From NCBI GenBank assembly GCA_025992705.1, contig DAJPGJ010000001.1:186001-250000 (forward strand): DNA of 64,000 nt. The letters are read 5' to 3'. The notes under the pieces were generated by a model that made no database searches, was not told the origin of the DNA, and saw nothing but the letters and a program-made list of their open reading frames with translations. The position numbers and the translations under genes are program-made. Shown here in pieces: positions 35,792 through 44,110 of this stretch. Origin of the DNA: Coriobacteriaceae bacterium (lineage in GTDB: Bacteria > Actinomycetota > Coriobacteriia > Coriobacteriales > QAMH01). Numbering within the stretch: position 1 is the stretch's first letter; each line of letters opens with the position of its first letter.

Positions 35792-36865
35792 ATGGGATGC
35801 AGGATCGTCGGACATGGAAAGGCACTGCCGGAGCTTGTCGTGAGCAATGACGACCTGGCAAGCATTGTCGACACGAGCGACGAGTGGATCGTCGAGCGCA
35901 CTGGCATTCATAACCGGCGCATCGCGGTTGACGAGTCCACCACCGATCTTGGAGTCCAGGCTGCACAAGCCGCCCTCGAAAACGCAGGGGTCGCGGCCGG
36001 AGATATCGATCTCATCGTGTGCATGACCATCTCCGGGGACGTCATCGTGCCGTCCCAAGCGGCGCTCATCAAGGCGCAACTGGGCGCCAGCAAAGCCATA
36101 GCGTTTGACCTCAACGCCGCCTGCAGCGGCTGCATCTACGGCATCGACGTCGCCTCCACCATGATCGAGGCATCGGTTGCCAGTGCGGGCGGAAGCGGCA
36201 TCGGGCACAAGCGCAACGCCATGCGCCGCGCGCTGGTCATAGGTGCGGAGCGGCTTTCGCGCATCACCGACTGGACCGATCGCGCCACCTGCGTGCTCTT
36301 TGGCGATGGTGCCGGCGCCGTGGTGCTCGAGTGGGATGAGAGCGCGCCGGGCATTCTGGCGAGCTTCCTGAAGAACACCGACGATGACACCCTGTGCCTG
36401 ACCGTCGACGCGAACCACGACATGAGCACCTTCCCGTTTGGGGAGAACGTCGGCAATGTGGGCGTGGGCGAAATCATGAACATCGAGACCGACGAAGGCG
36501 GCTTTGCCGAGCACGCCGCGTTCATCCGCATGCACGGCCAACGCGTCTTCAAGTTCGCCACCGCCGCCATCGTGGAGGCCGCACGCGAGGTGTGCGAACG
36601 CGCGGGCGTCTCGATGGACGAGGTGAGCTGCATCGTGCCGCATCAGGCAAACGACCGCATCATCCGCTTTGCCGCCAAGAAGCTGGGCGTTCCCTACGAG
36701 CGCTGGCAGGTCTCCATCGCCGAGGCGGGCAACACGAGTGCGTCGAGCGTGCTCATGGCGCTTTCCGATGCCTACGACGAGGGCCGCATCAAGCCGGGCG
36801 ACAAGGTGATGTGCGTGGGCTTTGGCGGCGGACTCACGAGCGGCGCGCTGCTGTTCGAGGCGTAA
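35792..36865 (+). CDS. fabH: 3-oxoacyl-[acyl-carrier-protein] synthase III
   Basis: 357 residues, a little longer than the usual 310-335. Catalytic Cys111 in NAACSGCIYG, His in VPHQANDRI, and Asn in EAGNTSASSV are all present; DEWIVERTGIHNRRIA is the CoA-site region. Starts fatty-acid synthesis by joining an acyl-CoA to malonyl-ACP. AAGGAG precedes the ATG. Transcribed away from the other fab genes. Confidence 0.95.
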   Translation: MGCRIVGHGKALPELVVSNDDLASIVDTSDEWIVERTGIHNRRIAVDESTTDLGVQAAQAALENAGVAAGDIDLIVCMTISGDVIVPSQAALIKAQLGASKAIAFDLNAACSGCIYGIDVASTMIEASVASAGGSGIGHKRNAMRRALVIGAERLSRITDWTDRATCVLFGDGAGAVVLEWDESAPGILASFLKNTDDDTLCLTVDANHDMSTFPFGENVGNVGVGEIMNIETDEGGFAEHAAFIRMHGQRVFKFATAAIVEAAREVCERAGVSMDEVSCIVPHQANDRIIRFAAKKLGVPYERWQVSIAEAGNTSASSVLMALSDAYDEGRIKPGDKVMCVGFGGGLTSGALLFEA

Positions 36866-36874
36866 GGACACAGG

Positions 36875-36960
36875 GCGGAAAATCGGTAATGGGAATCGCG
36901 GATTTTCGGTAATGGAAAATTCGGATTTTCGGTAATGAATTGCGCGGATTTTCGGTAATG
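36875..36960 (+). repeat. phased word array 2: four 23-bp direct repeats (core CGGTAATG)
   Basis: Four copies of GCGGATTTTCGGTAATG (first copy GCGGAAAATCGGTAATG, third TCGGATTTTCGGTAATG) begin at 36875, 36898, 36921 and 36944, exactly 23 nt apart. The 6-nt spacers differ. The last copy lies between the -35 and -10 boxes of the DUF4143 gene promoter, so it looks like an operator array. Confidence 0.9.
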
Positions 36961-36968
36961 CCTATAAT
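36940..36968 (+). promoter_or_regulatory. promoter of the DUF4143 ATPase gene
   Basis: TTGCGC, a 17-nt spacer, then the consensus -10 TATAAT (36963-36968). The spacer is almost wholly repeat copy 4, so a protein bound to the array would block or tune RNA polymerase. Confidence 0.75.
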
Positions 36969-36991
36969 ATTTCCCGATAGAAGGGAATATT

Positions 36992-38296
36992 ATGAATGCT
37001 CTTGAATCATCGTTTTCTCCCCTTCGCCCAGAAGGTTACGTGCCGCGCATCGTTGACGCACGCGTCGAGCGATATCTTTCGATTTTTGGAGCTGTCGAAA
37101 TCGCCGGCACAAAATGGTGCGGCAAAACGTGGACGGCTTGCGCACACGGCGCATCCATCACCTATATCGACCGAGATAACAACCTTCAACTCGCTCAAGC
37201 CGATCCCCACATCGTGCTTGAAGGCGCGCGTCCGCACATCGTCGATGAGTGGCAGAAGGCTCCGGGGATATGGAATGCAGTGCGTCACGAAATCGACCTC
37301 GTGCGCGGTCTTCGCGGAGGATGGATACTTACCGGTTCATCAACTCCGCCAAAGGACGGCAATCGTCACAGCGGAGCTGGGCGCATTGGGCGCATACGCA
37401 TGCTCCCAATGTCCCTGAGCGAGTCTTCAGATTCGACAAAGAGCGTTTCGCTCGCCGGTCTATTCCGGGGGGAGTTTGCCGCAGCCGCCGTACCCCATGA
37501 TACTCGTGCGCTTGTTGAGTTATGCTGCAGGGGCGGCTGGCCAGAAACATTTGATGACAACTACACAATCGCCCAGCACGTGGCCCGCGAGTACCTGCAA
37601 TCCATCTATGAACAAAGTGCGCCGGCGCATAGCAAGAACTCGCAGGTCACCGAACGCCTCGTACAGTCAATCGCCCGCAATCTTGGGCAGACTCCCACGC
37701 TCAGCACGACACTCCAGGACATGAATGGGTTTGCAGTAGAGGTAAAGTCCGAGAAAACGCTCTCCGAGTATCTCGAGTTCCTAAGGAGCATCTTCCTCAT
37801 TCAGGAAATCCCTGGATGGGTGCCAACGTCGCGCTCGCCAAAACGGTTGCGTACCAAACCCAAGCGGTACTTTGCCGACCCCTCGCTTCCGATTGCCGCG
37901 CTTGGCCTGTCCCCCGAAGGGCTATTCAATGACTGGCAGACCTTTGGCCTCGTCTTTGAAAACCTATGCATTCGCGACCTGATTGTTTACGCATCCGCAC
38001 TGGAGCTCTCTCCCAGACACCCCGTCAAGTACTATCGCGATGACAGTGGTCTCGAAGTAGATGCAATCATTGAACTCACGGATGGTTCATGGGCAGCTTT
38101 CGAGTTCAAGGTTTCCGAGGATAAGGTTGATGAGGGCATTGCAGGCTTGAAGCGACTTCGCAAGAAACTTGGGGCAGATAAGGGCGCTCGAAACAAGCCG
38201 CCTTCCTTCATGGCCGTCATCACCGGCAACGGAGAGTTTGTGCGTGAGGCAGAAGAAGGAATCTACGTCATTCCAATTCGCGCACTGACGGCGTAG
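36992..38296 (+). CDS. AAA-family ATPase with DUF4143 domain
   Basis: 434 residues. Walker A at 39-46 (GTKWCGKT), Walker B-like HIVDEWQKAP, and sensor-like ILTGSS, then a C-terminal DUF4143 region with the PD-(D/E)XK-like patch YYRDDSGLEVDAIIEL...AFEFKVS. These solitary ATPases are common accessory genes in gut bacteria; function unknown. GAAGGGA precedes the ATG. Base use is visibly more A/T-rich than the fab genes. Followed closely by the restriction-modification pair. Confidence 0.85.
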   Translation: MNALESSFSPLRPEGYVPRIVDARVERYLSIFGAVEIAGTKWCGKTWTACAHGASITYIDRDNNLQLAQADPHIVLEGARPHIVDEWQKAPGIWNAVRHEIDLVRGLRGGWILTGSSTPPKDGNRHSGAGRIGRIRMLPMSLSESSDSTKSVSLAGLFRGEFAAAAVPHDTRALVELCCRGGWPETFDDNYTIAQHVAREYLQSIYEQSAPAHSKNSQVTERLVQSIARNLGQTPTLSTTLQDMNGFAVEVKSEKTLSEYLEFLRSIFLIQEIPGWVPTSRSPKRLRTKPKRYFADPSLPIAALGLSPEGLFNDWQTFGLVFENLCIRDLIVYASALELSPRHPVKYYRDDSGLEVDAIIELTDGSWAAFEFKVSEDKVDEGIAGLKRLRKKLGADKGARNKPPSFMAVITGNGEFVREAEEGIYVIPIRALTA

Positions 38297-38402
38297 GGCA
38301 ACAACTACGGTACATCATGCGGTGATTACGCCTATGTATCACAAATGTGATACGTTTAGGTGCGATACAGCGGCATTGCCTAAAGCAACCGAAGGACTCA
38401 TC

Positions 38403-39899
38403 ATGCAGCGGTCTATGAACGTCGATATATCGACAAACGAGCTTGAGTATGTGCCTGTCGATTTTGATGACCCGCAGACACTCCTCGAACATGCAAAGAA
38501 ACTTGAGGGTCATACGTTCCGCGAGGTATTGGAACTTGGAATCACTCCCGATGGACGCACTCTAGAAAAGGCCGATTATAACGACATCTCTTTCAAAGGA
38601 GGTATGGGTACACTCATCGAGGAGCGATACTTCGGCTACCGTGCCAATAGCGACGCGCATGCCGACTTTGACGATGCTGGTGCAGAGTTGAAAACTACCT
38701 GCTATGACGTTAAGAACGATGGCAGCGTCCGGGCCGGCGAGCGTCTTGTCCTTGGCATGATTGCCTTTGATGAAAGCATTGAGCGCCCCTTTGACGAATC
38801 ACACATGTGGGAAAAGGGCGGAAATATCCTGCTCATCTATTACAAGCGCGATAAGACAATCGATAAATACGACCAAAGAATTGAATACGTCACACTTTTC
38901 ACTCCTCCTGATGAAGACCTCGCAATCATCCGCGAGGATTACGGCACCATTCAAAAGTACGTAACGGAAGGAAGAGCAGATGAGCTATCGGAATCGATGA
39001 CTCACTACTTGGGGGCATGCACAAAGGGCGCGACCGCCGAAAAAAGCATGCGCGACCAGTCCGTATATGCACCGGGCAAGAAAGCAAAGGGGCGGGCCTG
39101 GTGCTATAAGAACAGTTACATGAATGTCGTTCTCAACGACTACATCATCGGCCAACGGGGTAACGAGTCCATCATCAAGGATTCGGAACAACTATCCAAG
39201 TGCTCCTTTGAACAGCATGTCATTTCGCTCATCGAGCCTTTTATTGGAATGACTGACAAGGAGATTTGCGACAGACTCGGCCTCGCCTATACCGGCAACA
39301 AGGCCCAATGGACCACGATTGTCTATCACATGCTCGGACTGCATGACAATCGAGCAGACGAGTTCGAGAAGGCAAACATCAACGTAAGAACCGTTCGCAT
39401 CGAGCAACATGGCAGGATCAAAGAGAGCCTATCCTTGGACACGTTCTCGTTTATCGACATTTTGGACGAGGAGTGGAATGATGCCCCGCTTCATGAATAT
39501 TTTGAAGAGACGCGGTTTCTATTCGTCGCGTTCCAAAAGGAAGAAGATGAGCTGCGTCTTAAAGGGGCGACATTTTGGAATATGCCTCGAGCTGATATAG
39601 ATGGTCCCCTTCGTGCTTGTTGGGAAACAACAAAAGACGTGATAGCTACTGGCGTCACAATTACAAAAGTCCCGCGGGGCGACGGCTATCGTTTTGAAAA
39701 TAACCTCCCAAAGAAAAGCGACAACCCCGTGGCGCACGTCAGGCCACACACTTCCAAAGCGGCGTATAGATTAGAAAATGGCCTGACGATTGGAAACATT
39801 AATCGCGATGCTGATGAGCTGCCAGACGGACGCGCTATGACAAAGCAGAGCTTTTGGCTGAACAACGACTACATCTACGAGATTGTTCGAGACATCTAG
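38403..39899 (+). CDS. Sau3AI-like type II restriction endonuclease (MutH fold)
   Basis: 498 residues from the ATG at 38403 (GAAGGA upstream); an in-frame start at 38322 lacks a ribosome site. The N-terminal MutH-like domain has the catalytic set Asp88, Glu95 and Lys97 (ADF...AELKTT) in the same D-x6-E-x-K spacing as MutH. The second half (about 250-498) probably is the degenerate second MutH-like domain seen in Sau3AI (489 residues), which binds DNA and aids looping. Expected target GATC, by family. Followed by its methyltransferase. A/T-richer than the core genes, in line with transfer. Confidence 0.82.
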   Translation: MQRSMNVDISTNELEYVPVDFDDPQTLLEHAKKLEGHTFREVLELGITPDGRTLEKADYNDISFKGGMGTLIEERYFGYRANSDAHADFDDAGAELKTTCYDVKNDGSVRAGERLVLGMIAFDESIERPFDESHMWEKGGNILLIYYKRDKTIDKYDQRIEYVTLFTPPDEDLAIIREDYGTIQKYVTEGRADELSESMTHYLGACTKGATAEKSMRDQSVYAPGKKAKGRAWCYKNSYMNVVLNDYIIGQRGNESIIKDSEQLSKCSFEQHVISLIEPFIGMTDKEICDRLGLAYTGNKAQWTTIVYHMLGLHDNRADEFEKANINVRTVRIEQHGRIKESLSLDTFSFIDILDEEWNDAPLHEYFEETRFLFVAFQKEEDELRLKGATFWNMPRADIDGPLRACWETTKDVIATGVTITKVPRGDGYRFENNLPKKSDNPVAHVRPHTSKAAYRLENGLTIGNINRDADELPDGRAMTKQSFWLNNDYIYEIVRDI

Positions 39900-40009
39900 C
39901 GAAATCGATCTTGACACCGTTCAGCGGATCTGGGATCCTAATACACAGCTTGTTGCACCAATAAATTAAATCTGTAGTCAATGGCTTTCAGAATGCGAAG
40001 GAGCACCCT
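39900..40009 (+). promoter_or_regulatory. endonuclease-methyltransferase gap with three GATC sites
   Basis: 110 nt holding three GATC tetranucleotides near 39906, 39926 and 39937. If the methyltransferase acts on GATC, its own leader could be a methylation-sensed switch. No clear ribosome site beyond AAGGAG before the ATG. Confidence 0.4.
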
Positions 40010-41287
40010 ATGGCCAACGACACAATCGAAGTAGCGGAGCTATTCGCCGGAGTCGGCGGATTTCGTCTGGGTCTTGACGGATACCATGACCCAAACCATC
40101 CCAAATTTGATATGGAGGCTGCTGGCCCATTCAAAACCGTTTGGGCCAACCAGTGGGAGCCACCCGGAACAGAAGCCAAGCAGTTTGCATGGCGCTGCTA
40201 TGAAGATCGCTTCGGCAAGGGTAGCTGCGTCAACGAAGACATCAACAAGGTACTCGACGAATACGAAGCGGGCGAGCGTGACATTCCCGATTTTGACATG
40301 CTGGTCGGCGGATTCCCTTGCCAGGACTACTCCGTCGCCAAGCCCCTCAATATGGCCCGTGGCATCGAAGGCAAGAAGGGTGTCCTATGGTGGGATATCT
40401 ACCGTATGATTCACCTAAAGCAGCCGAAGTATTTGCTTCTTGAGAACGTAGACCGCCTCCTCAAAAGTCCAGTGAAGCAACGCGGACGTGACTTTGCGAT
40501 TATCCTGAGCTGTTTGGCTGAAGAGGGCTACTCGGTCGAATGGCGTGTCATCAACGCAGCAGAATACGGCATGCCACAGAAACGCCGACGCGTATACATA
40601 TACGGTGAACTCACAGAAAACGAATGGGACCTTGAAGGTCGCATCAAGCAAGACGGCATCATGGCAAAGGCCTTTCCCATCACTGAGAAAATCACCGCTA
40701 TCACCTCCGTTGATGTCACTGCGGATCCTTACGAGATATCCCAGCACTTCGGCGTTGGTAAAAAGCTCTCGCCATTCCAGAATGCCGGAGCAATGCAAAA
40801 AGGGCAGATCATGACATGCAAGGTCGAGGCTGTCTTTGATGGCGAGGCAACCACGCTTGCTAGCATTGTCGTTCCCGATTCTGAAGTGCCTCCTGAGTTC
40901 TTCATCTCAGAAGAAGACCTTCCTAAGTGGGAGTATATGCGCGAGGCAAAAAAGGAACCTCGCACCACGGCCGCGGGATTTACGTACATGTACACTGAGG
41001 GCGCGATGGCGTGGCCAGACCCACTTGATAGACCGGCTCGAACCATTCTCACAGGCGAAGGCGGAAAAGGCGCTAGTCGTACCAAACATGCCGTTATGGG
41101 AGATAGCGGACGAATTCGTCGTCTTGTTCCCGATGAGCTCGACATGGTTCAGATGTTTCCTAAGGGCTGGACAGATACCGGCATGACCGATGGCCAGCGT
41201 GCGTTCTGCATGGGTAATGCGCTCGTAGTAGAGATACCACATAGGATAGGGAAAGAGATAGCGAATAGGTTCTCTTTGGAGTCTTGA
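40010..41287 (+). CDS. DNA (cytosine-5-)-methyltransferase of a Sau3AI-like system
   Basis: 425 residues. Motif I ELFAGVGGFRLG (10-21), motif IV with catalytic Cys104 (GGFPCQDYSVA), motif VI LLLENVDRL, motif VIII QKRRRVY, a target-recognition region (about 230-330), and motifs IX-X near the end (FCMGNALVVEI). Transfers a methyl group from SAM to cytosine C5, protecting host DNA. AAGGAG upstream. Paired with the MutH-fold nuclease just upstream, suggesting GATC specificity (inference). Confidence 0.9.
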   Translation: MANDTIEVAELFAGVGGFRLGLDGYHDPNHPKFDMEAAGPFKTVWANQWEPPGTEAKQFAWRCYEDRFGKGSCVNEDINKVLDEYEAGERDIPDFDMLVGGFPCQDYSVAKPLNMARGIEGKKGVLWWDIYRMIHLKQPKYLLLENVDRLLKSPVKQRGRDFAIILSCLAEEGYSVEWRVINAAEYGMPQKRRRVYIYGELTENEWDLEGRIKQDGIMAKAFPITEKITAITSVDVTADPYEISQHFGVGKKLSPFQNAGAMQKGQIMTCKVEAVFDGEATTLASIVVPDSEVPPEFFISEEDLPKWEYMREAKKEPRTTAAGFTYMYTEGAMAWPDPLDRPARTILTGEGGKGASRTKHAVMGDSGRIRRLVPDELDMVQMFPKGWTDTGMTDGQRAFCMGNALVVEIPHRIGKEIANRFSLES

Positions 41288-41305
41288 GTCAATATGGGGC
41301 AGCCC

Positions 41306-41695
41306 CTACACAACTCCCGCGGACCTAATTGCCGCGATCACCTCGACATCCGAAGGCAGCCAATCAACCGAATCCAACTCGTCTCTCCCCAGCCAGCGCG
41401 CGTCGCTGTGCTCGAGCAGCTTCATGCCGCTGGCGAGCGTGCAGACAAAGCACTGCATCGTCATCGCGAACTCGGGGTAGTCGTAGTCGATCGTGATGAG
41501 CTTTGGCCCCACCTCGATATCGGCGTCGAGCTCTTCGTGAATCTCGCGCACGAGCGCCGCCTCGGGAGCCTCGCCCGGCTCGATCTTCCCGCCGGGAAAC
41601 TCCCAGCTGCCCTTGTAATTTCCGTACCCGCGCTGCGTCGCCAGAATCTTGCCGTCATGCACGATGATTGCGGCTACCACCTTGATGTGTTTCAT
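41306..41695 (-). CDS. NUDIX hydrolase, MutT/8-oxo-dGTPase-like
   Basis: 129 residues. Full Nudix box GGKIEPGEAPEAALVREIHEELDADI; the start MKHIKVVAAIIVHDGKILATQRGYG is typical of MutT-type (d)NTP pyrophosphatases that clear oxidised nucleotides. AGGA lies 7 nt before the ATG. Sits 9 nt downstream of the toxin-antitoxin pair on the same strand, and converges with the methyltransferase gene. Confidence 0.85.
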   Translation of the reverse strand: MKHIKVVAAIIVHDGKILATQRGYGNYKGSWEFPGGKIEPGEAPEAALVREIHEELDADIEVGPKLITIDYDYPEFAMTMQCFVCTLASGMKLLEHSDARWLGRDELDSVDWLPSDVEVIAAIRSAGVV

Positions 41696-41704
41696 GAAAA
41701 GGTC

Positions 41705-42022
41705 CTAACCAAACCGGAGCATAGGATCACTGCGCTGGTCTTCAATGGCAAGCACAATGACCGCTCTCTTGGCCTCATCAATCAAATAGTAGATGCCATA
41801 TATGTCTGCATACGCAACTCGCGCGTCGTCGGGAAGATTTGCCGCTTCGTACTGTGGATCATAAACCCTTCCAACACCGGGAAAGGCCTCTAGAATATCG
41901 AGCATCATATCGACCCGGGAAAAGCGTGGAGAACGAGATACCCGCCTGTAGTCTTCTTCGGCCTCTCGCGTCATGAGAACTTCATAGAAGACAGATTCTT
42001 CGGCATCATCTTCCGCATTCAT
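41705..42022 (-). CDS. RelE/ParE-superfamily toxin
   Basis: 105 residues. Reads FYEVLMTREAEEDYRRVSRSP in the RelE/ParE helical start, then YADIYGIYYLIDEAKRAVIVLAIEDQRSD, the closing beta-sheet with YLID and the family's basic/acidic end. Expected either to cut ribosome-bound mRNA (RelE) or block gyrase (ParE). Overlaps its antitoxin gene by 4 nt (ATGA), the usual coupling. Confidence 0.8.
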   Translation of the reverse strand: MNAEDDAEESVFYEVLMTREAEEDYRRVSRSPRFSRVDMMLDILEAFPGVGRVYDPQYEAANLPDDARVAYADIYGIYYLIDEAKRAVIVLAIEDQRSDPMLRFG

Positions 42023-42297
42023 GCAAGGCCCATTTCTTCGCGAATCTGCTTCAATGGCTTTACCCTGCCCGCCTTCACGTCTTCATAGGCCGCCTCGAGG
42101 CGTTGATTCAAAGCACGCTCGTACGCCGAGACTTCCTTGCGAAGCTGCTCGTGGGCCTCGTAATAATGCGCGTCCATGACAACGAGATCGGCTTTGCCGT
42201 TGCGGGTGATGTAGACGGGCCCGGGATTGTTTTGGCAGAGCTCGTAAATCTCGCCGATGTTCCTCTGAAGATCCGATGCAGTTCTCACGATAGGCAT
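42019..42297 (-). CDS. Phd/YefM-family antitoxin
   Basis: 92 residues. N-terminal DNA-binding part MPIVRTASDLQRNIGEIYELCQNNPGPVYITRNGKADLVVMD matches the Phd/YefM pattern; the charged helical tail wraps the toxin. Represses its own operon and neutralises the toxin gene downstream. AAGGAGG precedes the ATG. Confidence 0.88.
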   Translation of the reverse strand: MPIVRTASDLQRNIGEIYELCQNNPGPVYITRNGKADLVVMDAHYYEAHEQLRKEVSAYERALNQRLEAAYEDVKAGRVKPLKQIREEMGLA

Positions 42298-42438
42298 AAT
42301 GTGCCTCCTTATCCGTTAGGCACATTCTAACATGATATTCAGAATATTTTCTGAATACGCAAATCTTAGTTAATCGCAGCATATTGTTTGCATTACTGTA
42401 ATGCAAATATTACAATGCAAGTGGCGAAAGGGGCAGTC

Positions 42439-42747
42439 ATGGCATCTACGCTGAACATACGCATCGATAGCGCCCTCAAGGAGCGTGGCGACAAGGTCCT
42501 CAAGGAGAACGGCATCAGCGTCACCGAAGCAATCCGCGCACTCTGGGAAACACTCGCGAAAACGCACGAGCTGCCAGAGTTTCTTCAGAACCAAGATCCC
42601 AAGAAGGAAGAAGTCATGCGAAAGAAGCTCGATGCCATCGAGCTGCTGGGGGCTCTGCCGGCTACCAGATTCTCGAACACGAGCGATGACGAACTGCGCG
42701 ATATGCAATACGAGGAGAAGCTTAGGGAGTACGAAGCTCTGGCATGA
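42439..42747 (+). CDS. RelB/DinJ-like ribbon-helix-helix antitoxin
   Basis: 102 residues from the ATG at 42439 (AAAGGGG upstream). MASTLNIRIDSALKERGDKVLKENGISVTEAIRALWETLA is the RelB/DinJ ribbon-helix-helix dimer, followed by an acidic helical tail. The upstream region has two copies of TGCAATA/TTACAA-like words (42388-42420) that could be its operator. Overlaps the PIN toxin gene by 4 nt. The mix of a DinJ-type antitoxin with a PIN toxin is less common than VapB-VapC. Confidence 0.82.
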   Translation: MASTLNIRIDSALKERGDKVLKENGISVTEAIRALWETLAKTHELPEFLQNQDPKKEEVMRKKLDAIELLGALPATRFSNTSDDELRDMQYEEKLREYEALA

Positions 42748-43172
42748 AAGTCCTCGTAGACACCAATGTCTGGCTCGATCTCATCCTCCACAGAGCCCCG
42801 TTCGAAGAAGACTCCAAAGGTTGCTTGATGGCATGCGTGGAGGAATCCGTCGGTTTATGCGTTGCGGCAACCTCGCTCAAGGACGTTTTCTATATCACGT
42901 CCAAATGTCTCGATACTGACAGGGCGTACGAGGCTGTTCGCCTGGTTCTCGAAATCTCAAACGCGGCGAGTGTCGATGACCTTGTGTGCAGAAACGCCCT
43001 CGAGCTGGAAAAGCCAGACTACGAGGACGGCATCATCGCTGCCGCGGCTGTCGCAGACAAGGTCGACGCCATCGTCAGCAGGGATGTCGATGCGTTCTCG
43101 ACATTGCCCGCATCACGCTTCACCCCGACTGAGCTCCTCGAGCATCTTGGTTACGAGAGGTGGAGCATCTAA
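42744..43172 (+). CDS. PIN-domain ribonuclease toxin (VapC-like)
   Basis: 142 residues. The PIN acidic set is visible: VLVDTNVWLD (first Asp), PDYEDGIIAAAA and IVSRDVDAF. These residues bind Mg and cut RNA. Coupled to the antitoxin gene by ATGA. Its 3' end overlaps the convergent radical SAM gene by 4 nt. Confidence 0.85.
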   Translation: MKVLVDTNVWLDLILHRAPFEEDSKGCLMACVEESVGLCVAATSLKDVFYITSKCLDTDRAYEAVRLVLEISNAASVDDLVCRNALELEKPDYEDGIIAAAAVADKVDAIVSRDVDAFSTLPASRFTPTELLEHLGYERWSI

Positions 43173-43780
43173 ACCCGTGGGCGAATGCGATAGCTCACGC
43201 CAAGCTCGTCGCATAGCTCCTGGCACGCACGCTCCTGCTCATGCGTTATGGTACCTCCCACCGTGGTGAGCACCACCGTCGGAACATAGCTTGCCGCGCG
43301 CTGCGCGAACTCGAGCATCGCGGGGTGCGCGTCGCTCCCAAACTTGCTGCGCGTGAGCGCGAGATACTCGTCCGCATCGGGGCTGTTGAGGCTGACCGAA
43401 ACGGTATCGACAATTCCCTCGAGCTCGGGCGTGATGTCGCGTCCATTGATAAGCGAACCTTGGCCGTTGGTGTTGATGCGCACCGGCAACGCCATGTTCT
43501 CCTTCACCCAGCGGGCGACCTCCCCGAGCACGTCAAATGTTTCCATGGGCTCTCCATACCCGCAGAAGACGAGCTCGGAGTAGCGTGAGAGGTCGAGTTG
43601 ACGAAGTTGCTCGATGACCTCCCCGGCCGTGGGCTCACGTTCGAGCCAGAGAACGTCGTGGCCGTTGACGGTGTCGGATTCGTTGCGAATACAAAAGGTG
43701 CAGCTGCACGGGCAGCGATTGGTGAGGTTGACGTAGAGCGTGTCGCCGATCTCGTACAGTATGTTCATCGCCTTGGTCAT
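43169..43780 (-). CDS. TatD-associated radical SAM protein
   Basis: 203 residues. LYVNLTNRCPCSCTFCIRNESD contains the CxxxCxxC that binds the SAM-cleaving [4Fe-4S] cluster; VFCGYGEP follows with the SAM-binding GGEP-like motif (here GYGEP), and VRINTNGQG closes the barrel. Short, single-domain form like the tatD-linked radical SAM family (TIGR04038 in my recollection). Substrate unknown; no tatD in the window. GGAG precedes the ATG. Array 3 lies directly upstream. Confidence 0.8.
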   Translation of the reverse strand: MTKAMNILYEIGDTLYVNLTNRCPCSCTFCIRNESDTVNGHDVLWLEREPTAGEVIEQLRQLDLSRYSELVFCGYGEPMETFDVLGEVARWVKENMALPVRINTNGQGSLINGRDITPELEGIVDTVSVSLNSPDADEYLALTRSKFGSDAHPAMLEFAQRAASYVPTVVLTTVGGTITHEQERACQELCDELGVSYRIRPRV

Positions 43781-43887
43781 GTGTGAGCTCCGGTCTGGTT
43801 CTATTAACGTGTTTTAGAGGATAGCCTTTCAAAGCCTTGGCGAAAACATGCGGTGAGACATTACGAAACTAGCGCTGCCTGGAATTA

Positions 43888-44066
43888 CCGTTTGGGGCGC
43901 TTGCCGTGTGCCCCAAACGAGCGCTTTCGTCATATTCTGCCGAGGATTGCCGATTGGGGCACATTGGGTGTACCCCAAACGTAAATTTCCGCCACGCCCG
44001 TAGCAAAAATGTGCCCCAAACGTTCGTTTCTGCCAGCTCTTGCCAAAAACTACCGCTTGGGGCACA
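43888..44066. repeat. phased word array 3 (core TTTGGGGCACA), upstream of the radical SAM gene
   Basis: Six copies of a 24-26-nt unit ending in (T)TTGGGGCACA. Three read forward (cores near 43890, 43952 and 44055) and three reverse (43906, 43968 and 44008). Spacings are 62 and 103 (forward) and 62 and 40 (reverse). Two forward/reverse pairs form hairpins. The 330-nt gap 43781-44110 holds this array plus a partial GACAGCGTGCCTG word at 44083-44095, and no gene. Confidence 0.85.
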
Positions 44067-44110
44067 TAGTGTGTTCCGACAGACAGCGTGCCTGCCGTAT
44101 AGCTTCGTCC

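Noticed and set aside
36875..36960. Short CRISPR array
   Set aside because: Repeats are 17 nt with 6-nt spacers, overlap a promoter, and there are no cas genes.
38322..38402. Earlier start of the Sau3AI-like gene
   Set aside because: The additional 27 residues have no ribosome site and no match to the family start; the ATG at 38403 was preferred.
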